The position numbers and the translations under genes were made by a program. From assembly GCF_024345495.1 (NCBI RefSeq), contig NZ_JAGQBF010000026.1, forward strand, positions 1 through 34,531: a stretch of DNA of 34,531 nt, given 5' to 3'. The notes below the pieces were generated by a model, which saw only the letters and a program-made list of their open reading frames with translations, was not told where the DNA came from and made no database searches. Shown here piece by piece: positions 1 through 9,372 of the stretch. The stretch is from Synechococcus sp. RedBA-s. Its GTDB lineage: Bacteria > Cyanobacteriota > Cyanobacteriia > PCC-6307 > Cyanobiaceae. How positions within the stretch are numbered: position 1 is the stretch's first letter; every line of letters starts with the position of its first letter.

Positions 1-645
1 TCACGATGGAGCCGGGTCTGGGGATCCACTGGGGATTGGATTGGTTTCGCAGCCCCAAGCTCCCATGGCTCCCTGCCCACCCCATTGACTGAGACGCATG
101 CTGTTGCAAGGGTTCTCAGACTTGTGTCGGGCAGTCAGGGCTGGATCAGTCCAGCGATGCGTCTGCGGAAACACCCACTGCCAGGACCACTCCACCGCGG
201 CATTGGGGTATTTCCGTCCCAGCGCATGGGGCAGCTGTACCCGGCCATAGCCCTCTGCCAGGTCCGTCTGATGCAATCGACGAACCTTCTCCAGGTGAAG
301 CCCCAGCTTCTCCCCTACACGGGTGGGCAACAGGGTGCGGCGATCCTTGGAACCCTTGCCATCGCGCGCGGTGAGCTGCTTCCGGCTGAAATCCAGGTCC
401 TGCACCCGCAGCCGCAGTGCCTCCAGGAGTCGCAGCCCGCTGCCGTAAAGCAGCCCCGCCACAAGTGCCTCCACGCCATCCATCCGCTCCAGCACCGCCC
501 GCACCTCCTCCGGCGTCAGCACCACCGGCAGCCGCTTGCGCGTCCGCGTCCGCACCACACCCTCGAGCTCCACATCCAGCTCCAACAACTCCCGAAACAG
601 AAACAGCAGCGCACTCAAAGCCTGGTTCTGGGTTGAGGCGCTCAC
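1..645 (-). pseudogene. Integron-type tyrosine recombinase (IntI-like) remnant
   Basis: This is a 214-codon fragment of a site-specific tyrosine recombinase of the integron-integrase type. The middle of the protein is well kept: [25 protein letters not shown], the first catalytic arginine in [14 protein letters not shown], the lysine region GKGSKDR, and the integron-type block [20 protein letters not shown] followed by VFPQ. Homology starts abruptly at the 5' end, so the usual N-terminal DNA-binding segment of roughly 80-100 residues is missing. After THRWTDP the protein turns into unrelated sequence and stops, so the HxxR box, the late histidine and the nucleophilic tyrosine are absent. It cannot be catalytically active. 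No attI or attC array was recognised beside it. The family call is firm; IntI rather than a generic XerC/D relies on the [12 protein letters not shown] block. Confidence 0.8.
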
Positions 646-713
646 CTGTCCCTCGCCAAGCCGCCTACGCTCAGCGCACGATCGGCGGCCTCAGCGGCTG
701 GTCAGCCTCAGGC

Positions 714-1448
714 ATGGACTTCTTCGACCGTCAATGGAGCACCTACCGCCGGGTGGTCGACGCAGACCTGATGGAGCACCAAGCGCTCTCGGCGGCCACC
801 ACGGCGGCGATCGAGGGCTGGCTGGCTTCGCGGCCAGAAGGATCGTCACCGCCCCACATGGTGGACCTCGGCTGCGGGGATCTCGCCCTGCTGGCACCGC
901 TGCTGCGCCGCTTACCCCTGGGCTCCTACCTCGGGCTTGATCTCTCCGCCTCCGTGCTGCCCCACGCCGCCGCGCAGCTGCAGGGGGTGCCCTACCCCTG
1001 CGCCTGGCGCGAGCAGGATCTGCTCACCTGGGCGCTCGAACAATCCGTCTCCGGCGATCCCGGCTCCACCCCCGCCCGTCCGGTGGACCTGATCCACAGC
1101 TCCTTCGCGGTGCATCACCTCAACACCGACGAGAAGCTCCAGTTCCTCTCGGCCGTGCGCCACCGGCTCACCCCCACCGGGATGCTGCTCTGGATCGATG
1201 TGTTCCGTGAACCCGGAGAAAGCCGCGACGACTATGTAGCCCGCTATATCCGGCGCATCCACCACGGCTGGCAGGCTCTCGCCGCCGATGAACAGCAGCA
1301 GGTGATCGATCACCTCAGCAGCTTCGATCAGCCCGCTGACGCGGCAGCCATCCAGCGCACCGCGGAAGCCTGCGGCTGGCGCTGGCAGTGGCTCTGGCGC
1401 GGCCGTCACCGGGCCGAAGCCCTCGCCGCCCTGACTCCCGTGGGCTGA
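714..1448 (+). CDS. Class I SAM-dependent methyltransferase
   Basis: A 244-residue protein with a class I methyltransferase fold. Motif I is MVDLGCGDLALLAPLL (residues about 49-64), followed by YLGLDLSASVL, whose acidic residue would bind the SAM ribose. HSSFAVHHL and GMLLWIDVF look like the later strands of the fold. The substrate cannot be inferred. The open frame extends upstream to 417, but that part lies opposite the recombinase remnant, so the ATG at 714 (MDFFDRQW) is taken as the start. No Cys-rich or membrane segment is seen. It is divergent from the integrase remnant and convergent with the transpeptidase-like remnant, and shows no operon link. Confidence 0.8.
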   Translation: MDFFDRQWSTYRRVVDADLMEHQALSAATTAAIEGWLASRPEGSSPPHMVDLGCGDLALLAPLLRRLPLGSYLGLDLSASVLPHAAAQLQGVPYPCAWREQDLLTWALEQSVSGDPGSTPARPVDLIHSSFAVHHLNTDEKLQFLSAVRHRLTPTGMLLWIDVFREPGESRDDYVARYIRRIHHGWQALAADEQQQVIDHLSSFDQPADAAAIQRTAEACGWRWQWLWRGRHRAEALAALTPVG

Positions 1449-1455
1449 CCGCCGC

Positions 1456-1743
1456 TCAGGGCCGAATCTCCACCGGTGTGCCCACGGCCGTGCGCGGAAA
1501 CAGCCAGCGGGCCACGCCGAAGCACTCCCCGGCCCACTCCTGCCAGGGTGCCAGATGCAGGCAGAGGCGATCCGGAGCCAGGCCGCCGCCGCTGAGACAG
1601 ATCACGTTCGGCACTGCGGGGATGCGGTAATCGGGCCCCACCAGCGTCACCAGGGCGGCATAGAGCAAGCGCTACTGATCGTCGTAGGCGTAAAGCTTCT
1701 GCTCGGAGAGATCGATCAGCAGCGCCGCCACGAGCTCCAGCAT
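1456..1743 (-). pseudogene. Decayed L,D-transpeptidase (YkuD-like) downstream of sufS
   Basis: Reading minus from an ATG at 1743, 16 bases after the sufS stop, the frame gives LLIDLSEQKLYAYDDQ, then an in-frame TAG (1672-1674), then RLLYAALV, YRIPAVPNVICLSGGGLAP and, near the end, ARWLFPRTAVGTPVEIRP. The opening block resembles the start of YkuD-type L,D-transpeptidases and the last block resembles their C-terminus. The catalytic histidine and SHGC cysteine motifs that should lie between are not recognisable (EWAGECFG stands near their place), and the protein is too short. I read this as a gene that lost its core and gained a stop. The assignment rests on pattern memory only; the last 70 codons could alternatively be an unrelated short ORF. 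Confidence 0.5.
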
Positions 1744-1758
1744 CAAGGAGCCCCCAGC

Positions 1759-3111
1759 TCAGCCGTGCTCCCGTAGGAAGGCCACACTGCTGACCAGCTC
1801 TTCAGCAAAGCGGTCGATTTCCTCAAGGGTGGTGGTGAAGCTGAGGCTGGCGCGCGCAGAACCGCTGATGCCGTAGTGGCGATGCAGGGGCTGGGTGCAG
1901 TGGTGCCCGCTACGGATGCAGATGCCGCTGGCATCGAGCAAGGCGGAGATGTCGTTGGCATGCAGGCCCTCCACCACGAAGGCCGCCAGGGCGCCGCGAT
2001 CGGGTTGCTCCTGAGGGGTGGGTCCCAGCACCCTGAGCCCATCGACCGCCTGCAGCCGCTGGAAGAGATGGGCGGTGAGCCTCTGCTCCCAGGCGTGGAT
2101 GCGATCCAGCCCCAGGGCATTGAGATAGTCAATGGCGGCACCCATGCCCACGGCTTCACCAATCGCCGGGGTGCCCGCCTCGAACTTGTGGGGCAGCTCG
2201 GCCCAGGTGCTGTGGTCGAGATACACGTCCTGGATCATTTCACCGCCGCCCAGGAACGGCGGCATCACCTCCAGCAGCGCCTCCCGTGCCCAGAGGAAGC
2301 CCATGCCCGTGGGGCCACAGAGCTTGTGGGACGACCCCACCAGGAAATCAGCCCCCAGCGACTGCACGTTCACCGGCAGGTGCGGCAGGCTCTGGCAGGC
2401 ATCCACCAGCAGCAGGGCGCCGGCGGCATGGGTGAGCTCCGAGATCGCGCCGATCGGGTTGTGGCAGCCCAGGGTGTTACTGATCTGCACCACGCTCACC
2501 AGCCGGGTGCGCTCATTGATCTGCGCGCGCAGATCCTCCAGGTCAAGCTCTCCGCTGGCCGTGAGGCCGGCGTGGCGCAGACGGGCGCCCGTGCGCGCAG
2601 CCAGCTGCTGCCAGGGCACCAGATTGCTGTGGTGCTCCATCACCGTGAGCACAATCTCATCGCCCGGGCGCAGAAAGGCATCGCCCCAGCTGCGGGCCAC
2701 CAGATTGATCGCCTCACTGGCATTGCGGGTGAAGACGATCTCCCGGGGCGTGGCGGCGCCCACAAAGCGGGCGGTCTTGTCGCGGGCACCCTCAAAGGCA
2801 TCGGTGGCGCGGGCGCTGAGCTGGTGAGCGCCCCGGTGCACGTTGGCGTTGTCGTGGGAGTAATAGCGCTGCAAGGCCTCCAGCACCGCCTTGGGCTTCT
2901 GGCTGGTGGCGGCGTGATCCAGGTAGATCAGCGGCTGACCCAGGCAGGCCTGATCAGCCAGCAGTGGGAAATCGGCGCGGGTGAGCGCGGCCAGATCCGT
3001 GGCGGGGTTGGCCGCAACAGCATCAGCAGGGGTAGCAGCAGCGGCAGGATTAGCGGCAGCAGTGACAGCGGTAGCTGTGTTGGCGGTGTTGGCGGTGGAC
3101 AGCATCGTCAT
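1759..3111 (-). CDS. sufS: Cysteine desulfurase SufS
   Basis: A PLP-dependent group II cysteine desulfurase of 450 residues, supplying persulfide sulfur for Fe-S cluster assembly by SufBCD in the cytoplasm. The PLP-binding lysine is in LVGSSHKLCGPTGMGFLWA, and the active-site cysteine is in SGICIRSGHHCTQPLH near the C-terminus. The N-terminus carries about 40 extra residues rich in Ala, Thr and Asn (TANTANTATAV and so on) before the conserved FPLLADQ region. The start ATG overlaps the sufD stop as TGATG, implying translational coupling; a second ATG two codons in is equally possible. Last intact gene of the suf operon. Confidence 0.95.
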   Translation of the reverse strand: MTMLSTANTANTATAVTAAANPAAAATPADAVAANPATDLAALTRADFPLLADQACLGQPLIYLDHAATSQKPKAVLEALQRYYSHDNANVHRGAHQLSARATDAFEGARDKTARFVGAATPREIVFTRNASEAINLVARSWGDAFLRPGDEIVLTVMEHHSNLVPWQQLAARTGARLRHAGLTASGELDLEDLRAQINERTRLVSVVQISNTLGCHNPIGAISELTHAAGALLLVDACQSLPHLPVNVQSLGADFLVGSSHKLCGPTGMGFLWAREALLEVMPPFLGGGEMIQDVYLDHSTWAELPHKFEAGTPAIGEAVGMGAAIDYLNALGLDRIHAWEQRLTAHLFQRLQAVDGLRVLGPTPQEQPDRGALAAFVVEGLHANDISALLDASGICIRSGHHCTQPLHRHYGISGSARASLSFTTTLEEIDRFAEELVSSVAFLREHG

Positions 3112-4375
3112 CAGGCCTCCCCCAGCAGTCTCTGCAGCGGTCTCCAGGCCGCCGCCGCTGCGGGCAGGGCGCGCAGCACCTCCTCGCAGAAGCCGCGCTT
3201 GAGCAAGCCGGCGGCCACCGCCGCCGAGAGGCCCCGGCTCTGCAGGTAGAACAGCTCGTCGGTCTGCAGACGGCTCACAGTGGCGCCATGGGCGCAGCGC
3301 ACGTCGTCGGCCACGATCTCCAGTTCCGGCTTGGTGTCGATCCGGGCCTGGTTGGAGAGCAGCAGGTTGCGGCTGAGCTGGGAGGCATTGGTGCGCTGGG
3401 CGGCCCGGGGCACCTTCACGGCTCCGTTGAAAACACTGCGGCCGCGGTCGTCGGCAATGGCCTTGTGGAGTTGATCGAGCTGGCCTTCGGGGCCGCGGAA
3501 TTCGACGCGGCTGTGGGTGTCGGCCAACTGCTGGCCATCGGCCAGCTGCAAGGCCTTGAGGCTGGTGGTGGCCTCACCATCCACCTGCACCACCCGTGGT
3601 TCAAAGCGCGAGAGCGCCCAGCCATGGCTGGCCCACACCGACTCCAGCAGGCTGCGGGGCTCCTGCTCCACCGCCAGATGGCCGAGGAAGCAGGCCGGAC
3701 TTTCGCCCAGGGCCAGCAGGCCATGGCGCAAGGTTGATTCACGGCCCAGATGGGCTTCGATCACCAGGCTGGTGAGGCTACTGCCGGAGCCAAGCTGCAC
3801 CTGCAGCACCTCCAGGCTGGCCTTCTCCTCCAGCAGCAATAACACCCGCACGGGGCGCATCACCCCATCTCCGGCGGCCTGGCTCACCAGCTCCAGGATT
3901 GGGGCCACCACAGCGCTCACCCGCAGCGCCAGCACCCGCGGAGCGCTGGCCTGGTTGAGCTCCACCGGCCAATGCTGCTCGCAGTTGCAGGCGGCCAAGG
4001 TGTGACCCAGGGCCTGCTGCACCTCATCAGCGCCCAGCAGCGAAATCCCAGCCGGCAGGCTCTGCCCGGCCAGGGGATCCCCAGGGGCATCGAGCCAGAG
4101 CCGCACCGCACCGGCGGCGGGCTCCGGCCAGCTGCCCTGCTCGCCGGCCGGAGCCAGGGCCGGGGTCAGCGCCGTGAGCGGGGCAAGGTCGGTGAAGCGC
4201 CAGTCTTCCTGGCGGCGGGTGGGCAGCGGCTGGCGGGAGAGGGCCTCGCGGCCGCGCCATTGCACCGCTTCAAGTTCACCGGCCGGGGCAGGCAATCGCT
4301 CCAGGAAAGTAGTCACCCAGCTGGAGGCGGCCACAGCCGCCGAGTTGGACGCGGAATTGGACATCGCCGCCACCA

Positions 4376-4376
<1 letters not shown>
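3111..4376 (-). CDS. sufD: Fe-S cluster assembly protein SufD
   Basis: SufD (421 residues) is the partner of SufB in the SufBC2D scaffold that builds and transfers Fe-S clusters. The conserved C-terminal block is present: RIDTKPELEIVADDVRCAHG, followed by a stretch ending in [11 protein letters not shown], which includes the histidine placed at the SufB-SufD interface in the family. The N-terminal 25 residues are low complexity (NSASNSAAVAASS). It overlaps sufC by TGATG at its start and sufS by TGATG at its end. An alternative start is the ATG at codon 5. Within the operon, sufC-sufD-sufS is translated from contiguous overlapping frames. Confidence 0.95.
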
Positions 4377-5164
<788 letters not shown>

Positions 5165-5243
5165 AGGGGGCGGAACAGGGGAAACAACAGGAGAAGGAGC
5201 GACGCTCCAGAGGAACAAAGCCTGGGGGAGAAGACCGGGGTGA

Positions 5244-6686
5244 TCAGCCCACCGACCCCTCCAACTTGAGGGCGAGGAGCTTGTCGGCCTCGGCGGCGAA
5301 TTCCATCGGCAGCTGGTTGAAGACATCGCGGCAGAAGCCACTCACCATCATCGAGACTGCTTCCTCGAAGCCGATGCCGCGACTCTGGAGATAGAAGAGC
5401 TGATCGGCGGAGATGCGGCAGGTGCTGGCCTCGTGCTCCACGCTGGCCTCGGGTTGCTGCGAGCGTATGTAGGGGTAGGTATTGGCAGCCGCCTGATCAC
5501 CAATCAGCATCGAATCGCACTGGCTGTAGTTGCGCGCACCCGTGGCCTTCGGGCCGATCTGCACCAGACCGCGGTAACTGTTGGAGGAGCGGCCGGCGCT
5601 GATGCCCTTGCTCACAATCGTGGAGCGGGTGCGGGGACCCACATGCACCATCTTGGTGCCGGTGTCGGCCTGCTGAAGATTATTGGTGAGGGCCACGGAG
5701 TAGAACTCACCGACGGAGTCTGCGCCCTGCAGCACACAACTGGGATACTTCCAGGTGATCGCCGAGCCGGTTTCCACCTGGGTCCAGCTGATGTGGCTGC
5801 GGTCGCCACGGCAGTGGCCGCGCTTGGTTACGAAGTTGTAGATTCCGCCCACTCCGTTCTCATCACCGGCATACCAGTTCTGAACGGTGGAGTACTTGAT
5901 CGAGGCATCATCGAGCGTGACCAGTTCGACTACCGCCGCGTGCAGCTGGTTAGTATCAAACATCGGGGCGGTGCAGCCCTCCAGATAGCTCACCGAGGCG
6001 CCCTCTTCGGCCACGATCAAGGTGCGCTCAAACTGACCGGTGTCACCGGAATTAATGCGGAAGTAGGTGGAGAGCTCCATCGGACACGCCACACCCTTGG
6101 GGATGAACACAAAGGAGCCGTCGCTAAACACGGCTGAATTCAGGGCTGCGAAGAAGTTGTCGTTGCTGGGCACCACCGTGCCGAGGTAGCGCTCGATCAG
6201 ATCGGGGTGATCCTTGACGGCCTCACTGATCGAGCAGAAGATCACGCCGTGTTCTGCAAGCTTCTCGCGATAGGTGGTGGCGATCGAAACGCTGTCGAAG
6301 ACCGCATCAACGGCCACATTGCTGAGGCGCTTCTGCTCACTGAGAGGAATACCGAGCTTTTCGAAGGTTTCCAGCAGCTTGGGATCCACCTCATCGAGGC
6401 TCGCCTTTTTCTCCTGTTGGCGAGGGGCGGCGTAATAGATCATCTCCTGATAATCAATCGCCGGATGGCCCAGTGTCGCCCAGTCAGGCTCCTCCATGCG
6501 CAACCACTGCTTGTAAGCCCGTAGGCGGAAATCAAGCAGGAACTGCGGCTCATCTTTTTTGGAGGAGATCAGCCGGACAACATCTTCGCTGAGACCCTTA
6601 TCGATCTTGTCAGTTTCGATATCAGTGACGAACCCATACTTATAGGGCTGACTGACAAGGTCGCCGACGCTGGTGGAGCTGCTCAT
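5244..6686 (-). CDS. sufB: Fe-S cluster scaffold SufB
   Basis: SufB (480 residues) is the main scaffold on which Fe-S clusters are assembled from SufS-derived sulfur. Recognisable blocks are [14 protein letters not shown] near the N-terminus, [20 protein letters not shown] in the middle, and near the C-terminus [11 protein letters not shown] (with the conserved cysteine) and [13 protein letters not shown] followed by [11 protein letters not shown]. The full expected length is present and no residue looks lost. It starts 5 bases after the ftrC stop, so the two are surely co-transcribed. Confidence 0.96.
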   Translation of the reverse strand: MSSSTSVGDLVSQPYKYGFVTDIETDKIDKGLSEDVVRLISSKKDEPQFLLDFRLRAYKQWLRMEEPDWATLGHPAIDYQEMIYYAAPRQQEKKASLDEVDPKLLETFEKLGIPLSEQKRLSNVAVDAVFDSVSIATTYREKLAEHGVIFCSISEAVKDHPDLIERYLGTVVPSNDNFFAALNSAVFSDGSFVFIPKGVACPMELSTYFRINSGDTGQFERTLIVAEEGASVSYLEGCTAPMFDTNQLHAAVVELVTLDDASIKYSTVQNWYAGDENGVGGIYNFVTKRGHCRGDRSHISWTQVETGSAITWKYPSCVLQGADSVGEFYSVALTNNLQQADTGTKMVHVGPRTRSTIVSKGISAGRSSNSYRGLVQIGPKATGARNYSQCDSMLIGDQAAANTYPYIRSQQPEASVEHEASTCRISADQLFYLQSRGIGFEEAVSMMVSGFCRDVFNQLPMEFAAEADKLLALKLEGSVG

Positions 6687-6691
6687 GGCAT

Positions 6692-7063
6692 TCAGGCGGC
6701 GGGGGATTCGATGTGGGTCTTGATCTCCTCAAGGCCGATGGTCTGCTGTTCGCCGCGGAAGGGATTGTCTTCGGTGAGGAAGAGCATGCAGTGGCACTCC
6801 TTGCGCTCTCTCATCGGCACGCAGGGGCAGTTCCAGAAGGCCTGCTCCGCCTCGGCCTGCTTGTCCTCATAGTGGCGGCAGGGGCAAAGGGCCGCCCCCA
6901 GCTGCTCCTTGTGGCGAGCCAGCCCTTCCAACACCACCGCCGTCACCCCGGGATCACTGCAGAAATAGGTGTCAGTCCGCTTGGCGTAGGCCTCGGCGAA
7001 ACGCCGGATCAGCTCCAGGCTTTCGCTGCTGGGGGCGGCCGTGGCGGAGGGGGCGTCGGACAT
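6692..7063 (-). CDS. ftrC: Ferredoxin-thioredoxin reductase catalytic (beta) chain
   Basis: A 123-residue catalytic subunit of ferredoxin-thioredoxin reductase, which passes photosynthetic electrons from ferredoxin to thioredoxin through a [4Fe-4S] cluster and an adjacent disulfide. All motifs are visible: CPCRHYED (Cys60, Cys62), [15 protein letters not shown] (Cys79, Cys81, Cys90, Cys92). By family analogy Cys62 and Cys92 form the active disulfide, Cys60, 79, 81 and 90 hold the cluster, and His91 is the conserved histidine. It is the first gene of the minus-strand suf operon. The variable (alpha) chain is not in this window. Confidence 0.94.
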   Translation of the reverse strand: MSDAPSATAAPSSESLELIRRFAEAYAKRTDTYFCSDPGVTAVVLEGLARHKEQLGAALCPCRHYEDKQAEAEQAFWNCPCVPMRERKECHCMLFLTEDNPFRGEQQTIGLEEIKTHIESPAA

Positions 7064-7398
7064 GAATTCAGAAAAACAAGGGAGTCACCGAGGCCGGAGC
7101 GGAAAACAGCGGCAGCGGGAGGGCGGAGACAGAACCCAGCGGTGGCAGGGCGGCGAAAAGAGACTGAAGCTCTTGAAGCAGATCGCCTGAAGAGGAATCT
7201 GCCAACAGAGTTCGCTGGACCGAACTGACAGCATCAACCAATTACGAAACTCAATCGTTTCGATACTGGCAACCCTAGGGCAGCTGAGCTGGTGATGGGG
7301 ACTGGGACCATTGTGGACTGCCCATGGCCACAACATCGACAAGCGCGTGGCAACGTGTGGTGAAGGTTCGCGACCGGACGGACCGGGCTGAATGTCCG
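7064..7398. promoter_or_regulatory. Divergent ftrC-suf / sufR control region
   Basis: This 335-base stretch separates ftrC (leftward) from sufR (rightward). It holds a perfect inverted repeat at 7245-7262 (listed separately). A possible rightward -10 is GATACT at 7262-7267 with no good -35; a possible leftward -35 is TTGCCA on the minus strand at 7267-7272 with a weak -10 around 7243-7249. The ftrC side would carry a leader of about 180 bases, C/T-rich on the minus strand. No small gene was recognised. If sufR begins at the upstream ATG (7324) the region is correspondingly shorter. Confidence 0.6.
7245..7262. promoter_or_regulatory. Candidate SufR operator (inverted repeat)
   Basis: CGAAAC-TCAATC-GTTTCG is a perfect 6+6 palindrome with a 6-base spacer, between the divergent ftrC-suf operon and sufR. 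The SufR sites described in Synechocystis have the form CAAC-N6-GTTG. The core here, AAAC-N6-GTTT, keeps the same spacing and two of the inner bases of each half. It fills the gap between the weak promoter elements on either side, a suitable position for a repressor acting on both directions. The link to SufR is inference. Confidence 0.6.
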
Positions 7399-8067
7399 AT
7401 GAGCGCCTCCACCCAGGCCCCAACCCGAGAAGCAGCCCTGGCTCTGCTCCTGCGCCAAGGCGAAGCTACAGCCGCCCAGCTGGCGGAGCTGCTGGGGGTG
7501 TCGGTCCAGGTCATGCGTCGCCATCTGCGCAGCCTTGAAGACGACGGCCTGGTGGCCAGCAGCCCCAGTGGTGATGGGCCCGGGCGCCCCAGCAATCACT
7601 GGCACCTCACCCCCGAAGGCCACGACCAGTTCCCCAACGGCAGTGAGCACTTCGCCCTCGCCCTGCTCACCTCCATGGCCGACAGCCTGCCCGCCGACAC
7701 CGTGCAGACCCTGCTGCGCCAGCAGGCCATTGCCAAAGCTCACGATTACCGACGTCAGATCGGCACGGGCCCCCTCCTTGAGCGCCTGGAGCGTCTGGTG
7801 GAACTGCGCTGCAGTGAGGGCTATGTCAGTGATTGCCACCCCGAAGCCGACGGGCTTTCCTGGTGCATGAGCGAATTCCACTGCTCCGTCTCCCGCCTGG
7901 CTGAACAGTTCCCGGTGCTTTGCGACCAGGAATTGCAACAGATGCGTCACACCTTTCCCGACTGCAGTGTGGAGCGGGTGCACTGGCGCCTGGAAGCCGG
8001 CCACTCTTGCGGGTTCCGCATCACTCCGAGCAAAGAAGCCGCCAACCCGATTTCCCACGATGGCTGA
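7399..8067 (+). CDS. sufR: Fe-S-sensing transcriptional repressor SufR
   Basis: A 222-residue DNA-binding regulator of the DeoR/SufR type that represses the suf operon when Fe-S clusters are sufficient. The helix-turn-helix spans about residues 23-45 (TAAQLAELLGVSVQVMRRHL), followed by a wing with GPGRPSNHW. The C-terminal half carries the conserved cysteines expected to bind Fe-S: Cys162, Cys175, Cys189 and Cys204. Two starts are possible: ATG 7324 (25 residues more) or ATG 7399 (MSASTQAPTREAAL). The second gives the usual family length and is preferred. It is divergent from ftrC-sufBCDS and its stop overlaps the next gene. Confidence 0.92.
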   Translation: MSASTQAPTREAALALLLRQGEATAAQLAELLGVSVQVMRRHLRSLEDDGLVASSPSGDGPGRPSNHWHLTPEGHDQFPNGSEHFALALLTSMADSLPADTVQTLLRQQAIAKAHDYRRQIGTGPLLERLERLVELRCSEGYVSDCHPEADGLSWCMSEFHCSVSRLAEQFPVLCDQELQQMRHTFPDCSVERVHWRLEAGHSCGFRITPSKEAANPISHDG

Positions 8068-8449
8068 GGCCCAGGCCGGGCCCCTCACCAGCCCAGATGT
8101 GGCCCTGCTCGAGGCCACCCTGCTCCCCAGCCTTGAGCGCCACCACCTGCGCCTGCTGGCCCATTGCCTGCGCACCCTTCAGCAGGTGGCCGGTAGCCAC
8201 GCAGGCCCCCTGCCACCCCGCTCCGCGCTGCTCACCTGGATCGCCAAGCAGGGCGGAGCCGCCGCCGATGCCGAGTTTCAGCGGGCCTTCCTCACCCAGC
8301 TGGAGCGCGGCGCCCTGCAGCTCAAGGAGCTGGCGGCCAGCCAAGGCTGCGAGCCCCTCGCCCTGGGGATCGGCGACCTGATCACCTGGGCGGAGGCTGA
8401 GGCCAGGGCACGGCTCAGCCTCGCCAGCCCAGCCCCACCACCAGGCTGA
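8060..8449 (+). CDS. Conserved hypothetical protein coupled to sufR
   Basis: A 129-residue, leucine-rich, probably all-helical soluble protein that I cannot assign to a named family with confidence. The ATG at 8060 lies inside the end of sufR (ATGGCTGA, overlap of 8 bases), so translation is likely coupled. No signal peptide, membrane segment or metal motif is seen; two cysteines (in AHCLRTL and SQGCEPL) are not arranged as a known site. The C-terminus ends with a Pro-rich tail and overlaps the convergent transporter gene by 35 bases. Confidence 0.7.
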   Translation: MAEAQAGPLTSPDVALLEATLLPSLERHHLRLLAHCLRTLQQVAGSHAGPLPPRSALLTWIAKQGGAAADAEFQRAFLTQLERGALQLKELAASQGCEPLALGIGDLITWAEAEARARLSLASPAPPPG

Positions 8450-9314
8450 CCCCGGCCAGGGCCAGCACCGCCGCCAGCAGTCCACTGAGGCCCGGCCGGT
8501 CCCCCTCCAGACCCGCCAGCGGCAGGGCCAGCACCGGAGCGGTGGCCAGCAGGGCCACGGCCAGACCGGCCGGCAGGTGCTGCAGGGCCGTCTGCTGCAG
8601 GACGATGCCGGCGCTGGTGCCCAGCAGGGTGGCCAGCAGCACCAGGGGCCAGCGCCGCCGCAGGGGGCGCGGGCGCATCCCCGGGGGCGGCAGCCGCCAC
8701 AGCAACGGCAACAACACGAAGGCCGCGGCCGCCAGCCGCAGCGTGGCCGACTGCAGCGGCGGCAGGCCTGAATCGCGCAGAGCCGCCCTGGAGAGCAGGG
8801 CGCCGGCGCTGCCGCAGACCAGGGCGGCGAAGGCCAGCAGCAGACCCAGCCGCTGCCCCCCCGGGGTCAGCGCCACCACTTCGGGCCCTCCGGTCGGAGG
8901 CTGCTGGCGGGCCACCAGCGCCACCGACAGGCAGATCAGCGCCACCCCCAGCCCCTGGGGCCAGCGGGGCCACTCGGCCAGGAACAGGGCCCCGCCCAGC
9001 AGCGACAGGGCTGGACCGCCGGCTTCAAGGGTGAGGGTGCGACGGGTGCCCAGTCGGCGCAGGGCCGCGAAATAGAAGCTGTCCCCCAGGGCGATGCCGA
9101 GCACGCCACTGGCCAGCAGCAACAGGAGCGCGGGTGGCGCCACCCGCCAGCCCCCCAGCAGCAGAAACGGCAGCTGGAGCCCCACTGCCAGCAGGTTCTT
9201 GACCAGGTTGAGCTGGGCGGCGCTTAAGGAGGTGGGCAGACGGCGCCAGAGGCTGCTGGAAAGGGCCCAGCAGAGGGCTGCGGCCAGGGCCGCCACGACT
9301 CCCGTGCTGGCCAC
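8415..9314 (-). CDS. DMT-superfamily (EamA-type) membrane transporter
   Basis: A 299-residue integral membrane protein made of two EamA-like halves with about ten hydrophobic segments. It begins VVAALAAALCWALSSSLWRR, the usual first helix with an internal Trp-Ala-Leu, and the second half repeats the pattern from LLLAFAALVCGSAGALLSRA. The substrate is unknown; family members export amino acids, nucleobases or other metabolites. The start is GTG at 9314. The gene ends convergently inside the 3' end of the sufR-linked small gene and is divergent from cpcS. Confidence 0.85.
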   Translation of the reverse strand: MASTGVVAALAAALCWALSSSLWRRLPTSLSAAQLNLVKNLLAVGLQLPFLLLGGWRVAPPALLLLLASGVLGIALGDSFYFAALRRLGTRRTLTLEAGGPALSLLGGALFLAEWPRWPQGLGVALICLSVALVARQQPPTGGPEVVALTPGGQRLGLLLAFAALVCGSAGALLSRAALRDSGLPPLQSATLRLAAAAFVLLPLLWRLPPPGMRPRPLRRRWPLVLLATLLGTSAGIVLQQTALQHLPAGLAVALLATAPVLALPLAGLEGDRPGLSGLLAAVLALAGVSLVVGLGWRG

Positions 9315-9350
9315 CTTGTAACGGCTGGGGTGAGGGAGTTGCGATCATCG

Positions 9351-9372
9351 CTGCAGCCGTGCTGCAGCCGTG
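9351..9372 (+). repeat. 11-bp tandem repeat over the cpcS start
   Basis: CTGCAGCCGTG occurs twice, back to back (9351-9361, 9362-9372). The second copy supplies the GTG start codon of cpcS; the first copy carries the same GTG 11 bases earlier, out of frame. Confidence 0.85.

Noticed and set aside
417-713. Upstream extension of the methyltransferase frame
   Set aside because: It lies opposite the integrase remnant, is Pro/Ala-rich shadow sequence, and the ATG at 714 gives a normal start.
1876-3249. Long plus-strand frame opposite sufS and sufD
   Set aside because: GC-rich shadow ORF; the protein is His/Gln/Gly-rich with no family features, while the minus strand codes for SufS.
5165-5341. 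Upstream extension of the sufC frame
   Set aside because: It overlaps the end of sufB in another frame; the SufC homology begins at VIRPDADTL near GTG 5164.
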